DNA of 64,000 nt. It comes from Trogon surrucura. Lineage: Eukaryota > Chordata > Aves > Trogoniformes > Trogonidae. Below are positions 12,501-26,300 of the stretch, piece by piece. The notes beneath the pieces were generated by a model. That model made no database searches and was not told the DNA's origin. It saw nothing but the letters and a program-made list of their open reading frames with translations. The translations under genes were made by a program, and so were the position numbers. The first letter of the stretch is position 1. Each line of letters starts with the position of its first letter. The stretch is from NCBI GenBank assembly GCA_020746105.1, contig CM036629.1:9316001-9380000 (forward strand). Reading direction: 5' to 3'.

Positions 12501-14784
12501 TTAAAGTGTTTTGTTTAAATACTGGTCACTTTACTGGTGTGAATAATTCTACTGGACTTAATATAAGTAAATATAAGAAAATAAACCAGTTATACAGTGT
12601 AAAATTCACAGGTACTATTGTGTAAGCTATGGATTCCACTGAAATTGAAATTATGACATGAAGTTCTAGATGAAACTCTGCTGTTCTTCTTAATTTAGTT
12701 AATCACAGTCTGTGTTTATGTTAATTAAATTCACATAAAAAAAAAGTTTAGAGGGGATACCATTGCTATGGAGAATGTGAGGTTAAGCCACTGTGAGTTA
12801 AAACTATTATTATGGAGTTTTTTTGTCTTATATGCAAAGTAAGGCAAGTCCAGGTTTAGCTATCGAGATCAGGTAAAAAGCTATAGGATTCACAATAAGG
12901 AAGAGGGGTGAAATTGCACAAAATAGCTAAACTAACCTCAGAAACAACAGGAATCCAAACTGTAAGTGATGTTATTTGATGGGCTCTAGGAGTGACCGGG
13001 GCCCATTAGCTACTGTGGCTGCAGGGCTTGCGGAGAAGCTCACTGGCAATGACCTCCTCCTGCCAGACAGCATGGTAAAGTCTACAGTGTATTACTCGGT
13101 TTTTAATATACTCTTATAGTCCTCTTGAAAGGCTCATTTCAAAGCACTCACATAGCTAATGGGTTGAGCCTCTTCTGAGAGTTCAAATATCCTAATGAGA
13201 TTAACTCATTAAATAACTGCCCATCACTTAGTTGCTGATACTCTGCTTCGTTTGTGGCACTGGAAGAGAGAGCTGCCTGTCAAAATGTTAGCACTGCTTG
13301 GAGGTTGAAATAACCTCTTTGAATATTTTTAGATTATTACATTTTTGACCCTAGATATGTCAGTATCCTTTACCCTGTCACACAAATGGATTGGACTGTG
13401 CAGTAACAGTCTTTCTTCCTTCAGGTTGGTCAGACAAAGGTTTGCCACCATGACATTACCTCCTTCCTTAGGAATGAGACTTAAGCTTCCTTGTGACTAA
13501 TTAGTTGTCTCGCAGGGGATGGATTTGTCAGTGCTCACATAAGCAGAATGGCACAGGTGCCTTCCAAAGAGCCCAAGGAAGGAAAAAGTAAAATAACTTT
13601 ACCTCAAATTTTACAAATTAACAAAAAAACCACAAATTGAATACACATAAGAATATTAAAGAAAGTGCAAAAGCCGTGGCAGGAAACACAGGATCGTGCT
13701 ACACCTGCATACTGGTGTCAAGTGGCAGGAGATGTTACCTCCCTTTAATAGAGGTGGCCTGAGTCTCACTTTTGCTGCCTTATTTGTGTCCCAGTGTTCA
13801 GGGAAAGCTTAGGAGCCAAGTGGCTCTTTGGGGAAAGAACACAAAAAAAGCTTGGTTTTGGAAAGATTCGTGCAGGGATCAGATGAGTCTTGGCATGGAA
13901 GCGGGTGGCAGAGGTGCCAGGAAGGAGTCCAAGCAGTGCGACCTGGTTTGGCTGTCAAGTTACGCTAGTTGCTCCAGTTTCAAGAAACAAATGTTCTGTC
14001 CCTGGACAAAGGACACGAGTAATTCTGAGCCTGGGAGACTCCTTTGAAGATCTGTCTGGCTCCTTGGGTTGCTGGCATGCTTTAGCTTTAAATGGCCCTG
14101 GGAGTTTCCAAGCAAGTTTGCTGGCAAAAGTGCTCAGAAGAAGCAAGCAGCTGATGCTGTGACCTTGCACACACACATGGGCGGTGGCTTACAGGAGCAG
14201 CTTTTGGGAAAATAACGAGGAGCTCCACGTGCAAAGCTCTGGTTTGAGAAGTCCCCACATAGCATATAGCTGTGTTGCTTTAAGGCATGATTTGAGTGGT
14301 CTGAACAAGTTGGGATGTTCCTGTCCAGTTAATGAACCCACACCTGAAAATTAGACATGTGCTATTACGATGAGTGATTAAGACCATGATGGTATTATGA
14401 TGATACTAGTGTATAATTGACAATTTATATTTTTAAGGATATAAAACAGTATTAGATTCAATGTTTAAAAGGTACAAGATGTTATTTTTTTATACAGGCT
14501 ATGCTTCTCAAGTGTTTGTCTACACACAGTCTTTCTGGTTGCTTCTAAAGAAAGCTCTGGTTTCTTGATAATCAGCTGTCCAAGAAACTTGAAGGCTGCT
14601 CTTTAACACTTCTCAGTGGAATGAGTCTATCTTGCTTCTCAGGTATTTTTTTTCTTGGTAAGCAAGCTAGTCAAAATTCATGGATTTGAAAATAAGATGT
14701 GAAATTTTTTATTTGGTGGAGGAAAAAAGTATAAACAGTATTTCCATTACCTTTTTTTCCTGGTTTTAACTCATTCTAGTATTT

Positions 14785-14828
14785 GTTAAACTATTTAAAA
14801 TAGTTAAATTGTTAAACTATTTAAAATA
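14785..14828. repeat. Short tandem duplication, 18-bp unit
   Basis: An 18-bp AT-rich unit (GTTAAACTATTTAAAATA) occurs at 14785-14802 and again, without mismatch, at 14811-14828. The period is 26 bp. The most likely origin is local slippage duplication. Confidence 0.85.
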
Positions 14829-16648
14829 AATTTTGACTGTTGAGTTAGGATAGAAAGTAAGAAAAAAGGCAAAGTTTTTGTCTCTTTGCAAGGCCATGGT
14901 CTCTAGTTAACTTCAGTTATAGAGAGACATTGAAGAGATCTTAATTATCTGCATTAGGACTCAGCATGTGTTCATCTTTAAGGTAAACAACATTTGAACC
15001 TACTCAAATAAATCCCTGTCAGGTTTGGGGACTTGTAGTTGTTTTGTTGTTGGTTTTGTGGTTTTTTTTTCACTTAGTTGAATAAGCCATTTGAAAACAA
15101 ATGGAGCAATGCATTTTGGGCACAGCAGAGTGGTTTGCTTAGTCAAATTGTTAGATGCACTGTCTGCTGTTTAATACATTACGGAACAGCCTAGTCTATG
15201 ACCCTAAGCACCAATTGTTTGAGCCTCAATTACACAGATTTTTATTTTTTTTGGTGTTGTAGGCTAATATGTTGTACTCCAGAACTGTCCTCCACATTCT
15301 TGGAACATAACGATTGCAATGCAAAAGTAGAAATACCTCAATTTTCTAATGGTTGACCCTGATTGGGCCCATTCAGGTGAAACAGTAATTAATATCTGCC
15401 CATGTGCAGCAGCACTGATAAATAAAACAGAATAGAGAGCAGCAATACTTCATTGCTCTTTTTTTGCTTTCTGTAGACTTATTTCAAAGACAGCAGAAGG
15501 AAATGGGAAAGGAGGGAAACTGCCAAAGTCACATCTGTACCTAACTGTGTCTAACATTATCTTTTATGTCAAATCATTATCATACCCAGGAAAAACCACT
15601 GGTGTTTAGTGCCAGCTGTCTGCTTATTACAGTGAAGGAACTGGGAGAAGACACCAGGAGCAAGGCAATCATTAAAGAGATATAGCACCTCTGTCTTATT
15701 GACGCTTTGCGGTATTAGCAGTGTCGCTTTGGGACAGTGGGCAGGAGGCCATGTGGTGTGGAGGTAAGAAGGACGTGGTAATGACTTGGCCATGCAGCCG
15801 AGTTGTGACAGCAGAGCTTGCTGCCAGTCCACTTTCTGGTAGGGAAATGGCAGCAGGAGTGCTTTGGAAGAGCATCCAGCACAGTTGCTCAGGACTGGCC
15901 CTGACAGTGGGCATCCCGGCTTGCCTTCTGGTTGCTTCAGTGATTAAATTTGTTGACTCAGAAGTTTGATCAATATTTAATGTGAGAGACAGCGTGTTGA
16001 TGCTGATTAAATAAATTAAAAAAAAAAAGTGAATATACACTGTTACCTCTGTTCTTTTCACAGATACGAATGATGGCAGATTTCAGTATTACATTCAGAG
16101 TTACTTTGCGAAAGGATGTGTTCAGGCCAGGGTGCAGCCTATAGTGTAAGGTGTGCTGTGGAAATGCAAAATAATAACAACTTAGGTTAACAGCATAAAC
16201 CATCGATTACGTGTGTTTTGCTTTGAAGAACTTCACCACCATTGGTAGCTATAGTAAGGGACTGATTCACCGTGTGATCATTTTTATCAAAGCACCTTCT
16301 GAATCATGGCCTTACAATTGCATCAGATTTCTGTTATTGATCTTTTTCTTATGTCAAAATAATTGAACTTCATAACTGACTTCTGATGTTTATTAAGAAA
16401 TCATATAATTACTTCCAACCAGCTGTGAGTCAATTGAAGTTGAGTACATACCACTACTCAGAGTGCTTGATACCTAAATTTTCTTCAAAATAAACACAAA
16501 GCCTACAACATATTAGTAAATCTAGGAGTCTGGATGCATGATCCTAAGTTAAGTAATTACATCACCTAAGGTTTGTAGTATCTGGAATATCTGTTATGCA
16601 TTTGTGTATAAAACAAACCTACTTCAACTCTAACCCTACAAGCTGCGG

Positions 16649-16702
16649 AGACTGCTGTGTCTGCAGAGAGCCACAGCAGGGTCTGTACTGCCACAGCAGT
16701 CT
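16649..16702. repeat. Perfect 11-bp inverted repeat
   Basis: AGACTGCTGTG at 16649-16659 is the exact reverse complement of CACAGCAGTCT at 16692-16702, with a 32-nt loop between them. A further partial copy (CACAGCAG) lies inside the loop near 16672. It could fold as a hairpin in RNA. The stem is too short, and the loop too long, for a confident RNA gene call. Confidence 0.6.
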
Positions 16703-17010
16703 GACACAGGGAACAGAGATCAAGGTCTTGTTGGCCAAGCAAACACTATGAAGCACTGGGAAATCAGCATGTTTTATTGTGCTAAGGCTGACTGGGACAT
16801 GTCCTATAAAACACCAAAAACAATTCTCTTTTCATTTGAAGTTCACACCAGTCTAGAAATTCTGTCCTGTATATCACTTTCTTTTTTAGCTTTGTCTTTA
16901 CTCTTTTGTTTATACCAATGAGCTGTCTGGGCACTTATTTACAACTCTAGATCCAGGACACAGACATCCTTGTTCTCCTTTAGAGATATCTTCAGAGTAG
17001 ACATACACGT

Positions 17011-17728
17011 AGAATCATAACATCACAGAATTATTTGGGTCCTTAAAGATGATCTAGTTCTAAGATCCCTTCCAGGGGCAGGGACACCTTTCACTAGACC
17101 ACATTGCTCAAAGCTCTGTCCAGCCTGGCCTCGAACACGTCCAGGGACGGGGCTTCCATTCCTTCTCTTGGCAATCCACTGTCTTACCACTGTCACAGTG
17201 GATAATTTCTGCCTAATATCTAATCTAAATCTACCCTCTTTCAGTTTGAAACTGTTATCTCCTATCCTATCACCACATACACTTGTAAAAAGTCCCTCTT
17301 CAGCTTTCCTGTAGCACCCTTTAAATACTGGAAGGCTGCTGTAAGGTGTCCCTGGAGCCTTCTCTTCTCCAGACTGAGCAACCCCAACTCTCTCAGCCTG
17401 TCTTCATAGGAGAGGTGTTCCAGCCTTCTGATCATCTTTGTGGCCTCCTCTGGACCTGCTCCAACCGGTCAATGTCCTTATGTTATGGGCCCCCAAGCTG
17501 GACACAAACTGCAGGTGGGGTCTCATGAGTGCAGAGTAGAAAGAGAGAATCACCTCCCTCAATCTGCTGGTCACATTTCTTTTGATGCAGCCTAGAATGC
17601 AGTTGGCTTTCTGGGCTGCAAGTGCACATTGCTGGGTCACGCTGAACTTCTTGTCAACCATCACCTTCAAGTCGTCCTCCTCAGGGCTGCTCTCAATCCG
17701 TTTGCTGCCCAGCCTATGCTACATGCGT
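17011..17728 (-). mobile_element. CR1 LINE retrotransposon, 5'-truncated and decayed
   Basis: Read on the - strand, this is the 3' end of a CR1 non-LTR retrotransposon, the dominant LINE of birds. A degraded open frame at about 17500-17670 gives a peptide with the CR1 reverse-transcriptase landmarks QQCALAAQKANCILGCIKR and REVILSFYSALMRPHL. It is followed by sequence corresponding to LEHLSYEDRLRELGL-type residues, now interrupted by stops and frameshifts. The element ends at 17011-17032 with a degenerate form of the CR1 terminal 8-mer repeat (reverse complement AGAATCAT / ACAGAAT). The 5' part of the element is missing, as is usual for CR1. The left boundary is well defined; the right boundary, where similarity fades, is approximate. 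It is not capable of transposition. Confidence 0.93.
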
Positions 17729-20700
17729 AGTCTGTCCTTCAAAAAGCTCATACTTCTGTGGTTTCACAAAACCCTAGCATTTTTATTTACAGGATGGTGA
17801 CAAATAAACAGTTGCAATCCTTCTGAGCAACCAGTTCAAAAAAGCTCCCTGGTAAGCTCAAACTCTTTTCTAAAATTACTTTAAGTTGAGAATTCTCACA
17901 CTCCACTGCTGATGGGTAATAGACTGTACGGTATATATACACACACAGAGAACTGGCAAGATAATTAAGTGATAAACAATGTTTTATGGGAAGGTAATGG
18001 AGACTCCATGTTGCCTAACTGAATAGCTTTAGCTGTCAATTCCTAGATCAAGTCCTATCTGAGAAAGGACATTACCTTTACTGTGTCTTGTTTCCCATGT
18101 AATCACTATGCTGCTAGTACTGGTTTTATTCACTCCTGCATTTCTTTAAGCATTGTTTTAGTAATTCTCTTTCCTTAAGGGGAATGCAGCATTAATCAGC
18201 CAGTGCATTTAGTACCTACTTACATTAGTATCTAGACAATGAAGTGATTTAGAATTCTTTACACCTTTTTGCAGGTTTTTCATTAAATTTCTCAGTGTCT
18301 TGAGGACGCCTTTCCTCATGACACTTAACAATAAACCTTTGCAAAATGAATAGCTTCATTATGAAATCAATGATATTCCCTCCAAACTTCAGGGGCAATG
18401 TCAAGGAAAAGCTACTATAATTGCTAATGCTGAGCAGTTTTTTATGACCAAACTGCTTCCCAGATGTCACAGCAATATAGTCATCACCTCCCTCAGCAGT
18501 TCTGCCCTCCCTTGTCACTGTGGTTCTCTTCCCCAAGAAAGTGATTGTCAACCATGTCTTTTTCTGTTCTTATGTCTTTACTCTGTTTTCAGTTCGAACT
18601 CAACCTTAAAGCTGCCCTTTTCAGCAGAAATGGTCTAAAGTTTACACTTGTGACTGCACAGCAGGAACCCCCTCTCCTACACCATGATCACAAGGATGAG
18701 TTTTAATTCTGAAGCACAAGAAGTTGTAGTTAAGAACTTGATGCATGAATTTTAATTCTAGATTTTTGGGTTTGTGTTTTTTCTTTCAGGATGACCTACT
18801 ATGCAGACACAGAATACTGCCTGTGACCAGCCCAGTCTACACTCCACTCTTCTGAGCACTATGTTAATTGTTAGACATTTTAATTTAAAATAGGGTCCAT
18901 AATTGCATTTTTAACAGGCTGTGTCCACTGTGCTTACTAGGACTAGCCCTTGTGTGCTTGCAGCTTGCACTGGCTCTGAGCATACTGCCCGGTTTGGTCC
19001 TGGCTGACACTGTCCCTCTGGGGCCCAGAGGGAGCAGCTGGACAGAGGACTTCCCAGGACTACAGCATTGGCCATGGACATGTAAGTTACCCAAAGTTCT
19101 GCTCAAGATTAAATTCGGCACATTCATTGTTTCTGAACGTGGAAATTTGTTCTTCTGCATTTACGAATATCAGCAATGAAGTAGTACCAACTAATAGGTT
19201 TGGTAGAAGGCTTATAAACTAACAGGCAGAAGTACTGATCAGCTGTTCATTAATGCAGACAGCGTGGCTGCTCCACTTTTCAAGGTCTTACCAAGGTGCA
19301 AAACTGAATCAGCCTGTCTCTGTCTCGTAGGGAGATGTGGTTTCTTCCACTTCCATCTTCTTAAGGTAATACTTACATGAAGCTCTGGTTCACACGAAAA
19401 TGCAAACGAAATTCTAAAAGTTTGTCAGCATCTTGATATTCTCTTGATTAAAACCAGTTTAACTTATTCTTTCTCTTTTAGTGCAGAAATAGACATGTGA
19501 GTCACTAATTTGTTTGCCCTCTTTGAGGCTGTGGAAATGTAAAAGAGATGAGTTAGCAGCCCCTGGCATTGGGGCTATAATGGAGATGCTGACAGACTTA
19601 TTTATAGCGTGGTCATGCTACTGGGCATTAAAATTTTATTTCACTCAGGGAAGTTACTTTGCCTTCTTTAAGTAACAGCTGTAGTTAAACAGCTCTTTAA
19701 AGCTCATCTTAACACCACAAATGTTTAGATGATTGAATTTTCTTCATAACCAGGGTACCATACTAGTGGTTACCCCAATGCTTTGTTTTACTTCAAAGGC
19801 ATACATTTGTCTTATCTCATTCCCTGCCTTAATTACTTTAAAGGTACTGACAAGAACAACTGACCAATTAATGGTACTTTTTCTCATCTTATCTCATTTG
19901 TTATCCATGATGCTCTTCCATGTTGTAATTACTTTTCAATTTTTCATGACTCAAAATAGGAGATGTACATAATGAATACAAATAGCAAATTGATTAAATG
20001 TAACATGCATTGTAGCACCAGCGAGGTTGTCATTTGTTATTAATGAGAGAGATTTGTCAGGTTCTTGTGAAAAGGCTCATGACGCACGGCAATCCAAACC
20101 TAATGGCTGTAGGATTGTAGCCGACCTTCAGTTGTTTTATTGTCATGCAACACGAACAGCAAGGTGTGTGAGATTTTCAAGGTAATTTCATATTTCTCTA
20201 TTTTGGTGCCATGTTAACATTTTGGAGGTTAATAGCAAAACATGCAAGTCAGGTTTACTGGGAATATTCCAATAAATGGTGTGTCATTGTGAGCCACCAA
20301 ATTTCAAAGCCAAAAGCCATTTTGTAGGAGCCAAAATACTGATTTTTACAAGGTTGAAACTGAGGCCTTCGTCTGCGCCGATGTGGCCAGCAGCTCAGTA
20401 GTCAGGGAACTCACACAAGAAATGCAAGAACCTGCTGCTCAGATGTCTCTGCCAGAATTAACCAGACACACAAATATATACACCTTTTGCATCCTTACTA
20501 AGTTATCAGCCATCAGGCAATGGACTATTCCAGAACCTTGCTTAATTGTTCCTGATCAAGCTAGTTCGTTTTACATAAGTGGTCTTACAGAAGTGGTCTT
20601 TACATAAGCTGGTCTTCTGTGTGCTGGAGGAAAGTATTTGCTATTAAGTTGGTGTTTTGGAGAGATCTCTTCCATGCCAATGTCTGACAAGAAGTTTATT

Positions 20701-22785
20701 TGATAGCCAAAAATATTTTGTGGAAAAGTTTTCTCCATTGGAAAAGGAAATTTTCAAGGAAAGTTTTCTGTGTTGTATTGCAGAGAAACAGCCAGGCAAG
20801 GCTCACAAATGAAAATAGCAATGCAGGAAATTATTTTCCAACCTTGAGCCCCGTGCCTAAGAATCCAGTCAGCTGAATCCTTGTCCCTCACATGCAGCTC
20901 CCTCAATTTCACTGTGCATCAGCAAGGGTTTTTTATCCGGAACCAGAGTCTGGGTAATACTTCAGGTCTTTGTCGATGTATATTGCTTTTGCTGCGTTAA
21001 CTTCAAAAATACTTGGTACCAGGTGAAGGTCTGTCTCTTGGTCAGTTTATTCTAGCCATGGACCATGCTCATTTAAACACTACAAAAAACAATTTTCCTC
21101 TCAAATCACATGTTACAATGTGAACGTCAGTATTATTTACCTGAGTTTAACAAATGAATTGAAGATTAAACCTTGTTATTTAATTCTTCCAGCTTCCACT
21201 TTCGTAATTGAATGTAGGGATTTTATGGACATTATTTAAAACAAAAATTTTCGTCATAGAGCCTTTGAAGAATTAAATAAAAATGTGACGCAGTTGTTAC
21301 ACATCTCAAGGTGAGGAGAATCTTTGAAATTTACTCTGAAATTAGAGACTTTAATCTGCATAATTTATACACTGAGCATTCATAAAAAGGAGTATAGTCA
21401 AAACTCACCTGTCATCAAAAGTAGAAGGATGAAAACAATGGCTAAGACTGAGGCGGGGAAATGGTGTTATGGATGTTATTTCCTAAATATTTTCTAAGGA
21501 ACAGTTTCTACCAGTTACTGAGGAAATTAAGGAAACATAACAAAGCAACAGTCTTTTCCAAGTAATAGTTCTTTTTTCTTTTCATTATCTGTGCTGTCTG
21601 CCCTCAGATCTTCTGCATTGTTCAGATTTCAAAACATTTCCTGCTGTAATAGGCAAGTAAGAGACTTTCCGCCCAGGCAAGGAGGAGAGCTCGGCTCCTG
21701 CAGCACAGCGCTCACTCGGCGCAGCGCTGGGTCTGCTGCTGCGGGCTGGTGCTGAACACTCAGCTCAGGTGTGTTCATCAATGCCAGATAATTTTGCTAG
21801 GCTCAGAACTTGGTTTGAACAAACACATAAAATTTGGGCTATCATTTTCAAATAATAACCTGGACTTTCCTCATTCTGCTTATTTTCTTTTCCTGCCTCC
21901 TAACCTCCAGGGAGGGACAGGACTGCTGTTTCTTGTCTTTGGAAACACTTTTTACTCATCAGTGTTTTCCCTCTTTGCCCTGCTACTGGCAGCAGTTATC
22001 TCTGGAGCTCCTTTTTTATCTCCAGAAGGCATCTCATTGCTAAACAAGAGTCCTGGGCAGGATTTACACCCTTCCTCTGTACATACGGGAGTCATGTCAA
22101 TTCCTGCTCATTCACAGACTTACGTCAGCTTGTCAGGGACTGTCACTTGTTAAAAATTTAACAGAGGAAACCTGAGAGGATTGCTCTCTTGGTGCTACAA
22201 AAACATGAATATTTAATAATGACACGATGATACATTTCTATTAACACAACTGACATGCGCTTAACCACCATGAGATAATCATTCTGTTTATGACTATGCA
22301 CCCAGTCAAATACTTTTGTAATAGGTGAATGGACCAATGCTGCAGTGAACAGAGTAGAAGCGGCAACATCTTATGAATGAAGTGGCAGAAATCCCTAGTG
22401 ATTTTCCCATAAAACATGGCTATTTGTGGACTCTAAAAGAATTTCAGAATTGTGGACTCTTGAGCCAGAACTTCTGTGTATGTCTGCCCACATGCATTGT
22501 GCATCAAAGGGAGTGCTATGGACTTGATGAAACTACCATGCCATGTCCCCAGACCTCACAGGGATTTCAGGCACTTGTTCCAGGTGTGTTATGAACAGAT
22601 GAGTGACTGCTGTAGCTTATACTCTTTAATAAATTCTGCTTCTGTGATGAATCCAGCCAAATTTTCCAATTTTATGCTGTTGACACCTAAGTCCATGATT
22701 TGTTCTATTGACTGCCGTGGGAGATTCCGTGGAGCAGGGTATGGATTACTTCCAATCAAGGAATCATAGTCTCATCTAAAAATTA
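17729..22785. other. Intergenic DNA, no gene recognised
   Basis: This AT-rich stretch has no recognisable exon. A block at about 19980-20330 is free of low-complexity sequence and rich in distinct short motifs, so it is a candidate conserved element (see findings). A GC-richer patch at about 21670-21760 is too short to interpret. The longest open frame (21749-22153) resembles no family I know and is within chance expectation. Confidence 0.55.
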
Positions 22786-22790
22786 CCAGA

Positions 22791-23389
22791 TGAGCTGGTT
22801 TTGGCTGGTGTAGAGCTAATTTTCTTCACGGAGGCTGGTATGGGGCTGCATTTTGGATTGGTGCTGGAAACAGTGCTGATAATTCAGGGATGTTCTAGTT
22901 ATTGCTGAGCAGTGCTTACACAGAGTCAAGGCCTTTTCTGGTTCTCACCCCACCCAACCAGTGAGTAGGCTGGAGGTGCACAAAAAAACATGGAGGAGAC
23001 AGGCTGGGACAGATGACCTCAACTAACTAAAGGGATATTCCAGACCATACGATGTCATGCTCAGCAGATAAAGCTGGAGGAAGGAGGAAAGGTTGGAGCG
23101 GATCACTGTTCGGGCATCGGTCAGCAGGTGGTGAGTGACTGCATTGTGCACTTGTCTTTTCTTGGGTTTTATTTCTCTCACTTTTTGTTATATTCCTATT
23201 TATTACATTATCATTAATAATTTATTTTATTATAGTTATTATTTTATTTTAGTTATTACTAAACTGTTCTTATCTTAACCCCCCATAAGTTTTGGGTTTT
23301 TTTTAATGATTGTCTCTCCCATCCCACTTGGGGAGAGTGAGCAAGCTGCTGTGTGGTGGTTGGTTGCCCGCTTGAGTTAAACCACAGCA
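22791..23389 (+). mobile_element. Solo LTR of an avian endogenous retrovirus (copy 1)
   Basis: This is a roughly 599-bp LTR beginning TGAGCTGGTTTTGGCTGG and ending AACCACAGCA, giving canonical TG...CA ends. It is flanked by an imperfect 5-bp target-site duplication: ccaga at 22786-22790 and tcaga at 23390-23394. The 5' half aligns by eye with the reverse complement of 51136-51717. Shared parts include the segment around CCAGACCATA, the CAGCAGATAAAGCTGGAGG stretch (TATA-like GATAAAG near 23067) and the terminal TTAAACCACA. The region after 23140 is T-rich (TTATT-type repeats at 23195-23255). No internal retroviral genes are present, so this is a solo LTR left by LTR-LTR recombination. The 5-bp duplication would fit an ERV-L-like element; the family name is uncertain. 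Confidence 0.88.
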
Positions 23390-23394
23390 TCAGA

Positions 23395-26300
23395 GAAAGC
23401 AAAATATCAGGCTTTATCACCCTTTCTCTTCTATGTATTCATTTTATGTCATGTCTAAAGTCATGTGGTTATGGACAGTTTGACCTGAGGGAGGAATAAT
23501 GCATTTTTAACTTTTAAAAAATATATGTATTTAATTTACCTATTAAATTTAGTTTTCTCTAGTCTTCTGAAGTATTTCTTGAGCATAAACATTTGAAACT
23601 GGACTTGTTTAAAGATATTGTTTTTTTTCTCAGTACTTTACTCTGTATCTGAATTGATGTAAAGAACAACAGCAAGCGAATAATGTTTAACAGTCTGATC
23701 AAAAGTACTGCTTCTTAACTGCTCCTATTCTTACTTCTTGGTTCAGTAACTCATGATGCCATACAGATCATCCAGTTCAAGGTAGTTTAGAGCAGAGTTA
23801 TTTGTTGAAGGAAATAAAGTCCTTCTCTACACCCACAACTGAAAAATCTGTGTCTTGCAGTCACTATACCAAGATATACTCCCTCTGAGCTACTTTCAAA
23901 TCTGGGGCCCGCAGGCTGACTCTTAAGCTAGCAGTGCATCTAATATATGTGCAAACATAAAAGGAATCTTTCCCTGCTCTTTTTCTCAACTTACAGGAAT
24001 ATTCTAATCAGTTATTTCAGGTGGGAGAAGAAGGGGAAGAAATTTGGAGCAGAGAAAATGTGTGACTGTTGACTTTCCCATAGCTCCATCACAAAAATGT
24101 ATTCTACTTTTCATACACACCGTTTGGAAAGCAAAGTCCCTTTTAAAATGCTTCAGAACTCATGTCCTTTTTAATTGCCTGGAATTCATGGTGGCTGTGT
24201 GAAAAAGCCATAAACATATACAATCATAAAAACACATTTAGACAACCCAAACAGAATCAGTGCCATATTATTTTAGTTTATTATTCCTAGTGGAGTACAG
24301 ATTGGTCTTCTTACTTTGATATTTATTTATACCAAGGAACTACAAGAACATAAATGCCACTCTTGGGATAATCCTAATGCTGGGGCTGAACAGAATACAC
24401 ATTGCATCTGTCTCATTTGCAGTAAAATGAGGGAATGTTCAGGTGTAATCCTGCTAATGAAGGACAAAGTTGAAGGTCAAAGGTAGTCTTCAGAACAAAT
24501 GTGTCACCATGAAGCTGAAAGAACTGTAGTTCTGCATTGTAGAGTTTTCTTAAAATATCAAATAACTAAGATGGGAAGAAGGAAAACATAGCTCTTTGGG
24601 TTTATTATTCATTTTTCTTTGAAGCTACTCAAGCATTCTGTTCAGGACTTTAGTGCTCATATGAAAAATTAATGATGGGTTTTTGCTAGACAGAAAGCCT
24701 TCTTATTTTGCACATGATTAACAAAGAAAACTCAGTGCAGAAGTGAGATACTCAGCAGGAGGTGGTTCTCTCGGAGGCCAGCTCACAGCTTCACACCAGA
24801 ACATTTATTGACATGGGAAAATACCCACTTTTATCCAAATACAGTTAAACAGACAGGGTATGTGTAGGGCTGTATGTACTGAATAACAAGGAACAGATTC
24901 TCAACAAAGGAAAATGTCAACCAAAATAAGCAAACAGCCTAGCAGCAGGCTGACCCTGCGCGGTGCCTGTGGGCTGTTTTGAGTCTACTGCAGAGCCAAG
25001 TGCAATGTTAGTCTTTTGCTAGTTACTGTCAGGAAGTAGATTATCAGCTGAAAGGCTCGAGGGTGACTTCAGACAATCTGCCTGTAGCAGAAGAAAAGCC
25101 AAGGACATGTAGGCACTATATAATACATACAAGGCAGATCTGCATTCTGCTCACGTGCTGTTTTGATTTGTTGTTCCTCACCTCCAAAGATCCCATTTTT
25201 GGGGGTCTGGGTACTTTTCCCACAGGTCTTTTCCTGCTCACATGAGCTTCTCCAGCTAAAAGCATTCTTGTTTAACCCTGTCACTCCCTTGTACACTCCT
25301 CAATTTTTAAACTTTCTTGTTTTGGTCTGGTCAGACAACTCTCTGCGTTTTCTGAGATTCAGAAGGGCGGTCTGCTACCCACATATTCCAGAGGAAAGCC
25401 ACCCAAAAAGGTAAAAATTTTACACGCTATAATGCAAATACAAGAAGCGTTACTTATTTTCAGCTTAAGAAAAGATAAGCATTTGTTACTAGTATGTATT
25501 TATGATTTGGTTCCAAGTACAGGAGGCTTTTATAAATATGTTAAATACAACAGTATAGTACAAAGAGCCGAGTGAGGCTATAAATTTCAGGCCAGACTCT
25601 AGGTTCAGGTGTCAAACAAGAATGAAGCAGATCACCCTGGACGAACTGGACCAGAAAGCTTGCTTTCTTTTTCGTGTTACAGTAGTAAATGAAGAATAAT
25701 TTACTCCCACCCAAAGACTGCCATTATGAACTACAAGTTGTATTTGTCTGTGGGTTCAAAACCAAGTTATGTTAGTTTTGAAAATTCTATGCATAAGTAT
25801 GTGTGAAAGGTGCAGAATTAGTCTCAAACAAAAGAAGTCTTTCATGTAGAAACTTGATTTCCTCAAAGCTTCATTCCCATAGAGAGCAAGGATGAAGGTT
25901 TCCCTTGCTATCTAGGATGCCTCTTGCTTTTGAGGTAAGGAACTCTGGGGAACATTAAAGTTGATAAGAATTGGTCTTTTGTATGAGGACACAAGGTGGG
26001 GTTTATAAGTTATCATTTTTAAATTATAGGGAATCAGTTATGCTAGATATAAAAAGACATGAAGCCACAAATAGAGCACTTGATAACAGCATTTATGAGC
26101 TTTTCTAAAAGGCTTCATATTTTGTCTGATTTGGTTAGAGTTTGTCTGCCTGAGCAATTCTTTTGAAGTATCTACAGTGGTGGCACTGACATGCAGTGAC
26201 TAGTGTACAATTATAGAACCAGGCTGGCAAATTGATTGAACTGGCTAACTGCCTTTTTCACAGCAATTATTTTTTTCTTGTGGATTTTCAGATCAGATCC

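Larger units (their letters stand above)
3551..17010. other. Gene desert; possible regulatory patches, no exons recognised
   Basis: This 13-kb AT-rich stretch has no recognisable coding exon, RNA gene or transposon. Short homopolymers are present (T runs near 6361 and 9952-9968). The patch at 7155-7260 carries three ATTAATTA motifs and is described as a finding. Another patch near 13090-13260 is rich in TAAT cores and could be regulatory, but nothing in the sequence alone proves it. Confidence 0.55.

Noticed and set aside
17404-17670. Open frame on the - strand as a possible gene
   Set aside because: It is the residual reverse-transcriptase frame of the truncated CR1 element, not a host gene.
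21749-22153. 134-codon open frame with a hydrophobic stretch
   Set aside because: It has no known homologue that I can recognise, and its length is within chance range.
24720-25420. Possible further LTR or transposon remnant
   Set aside because: There is some LTR-like texture, but I found no matched ends, target-site duplication or recognisable family motif.
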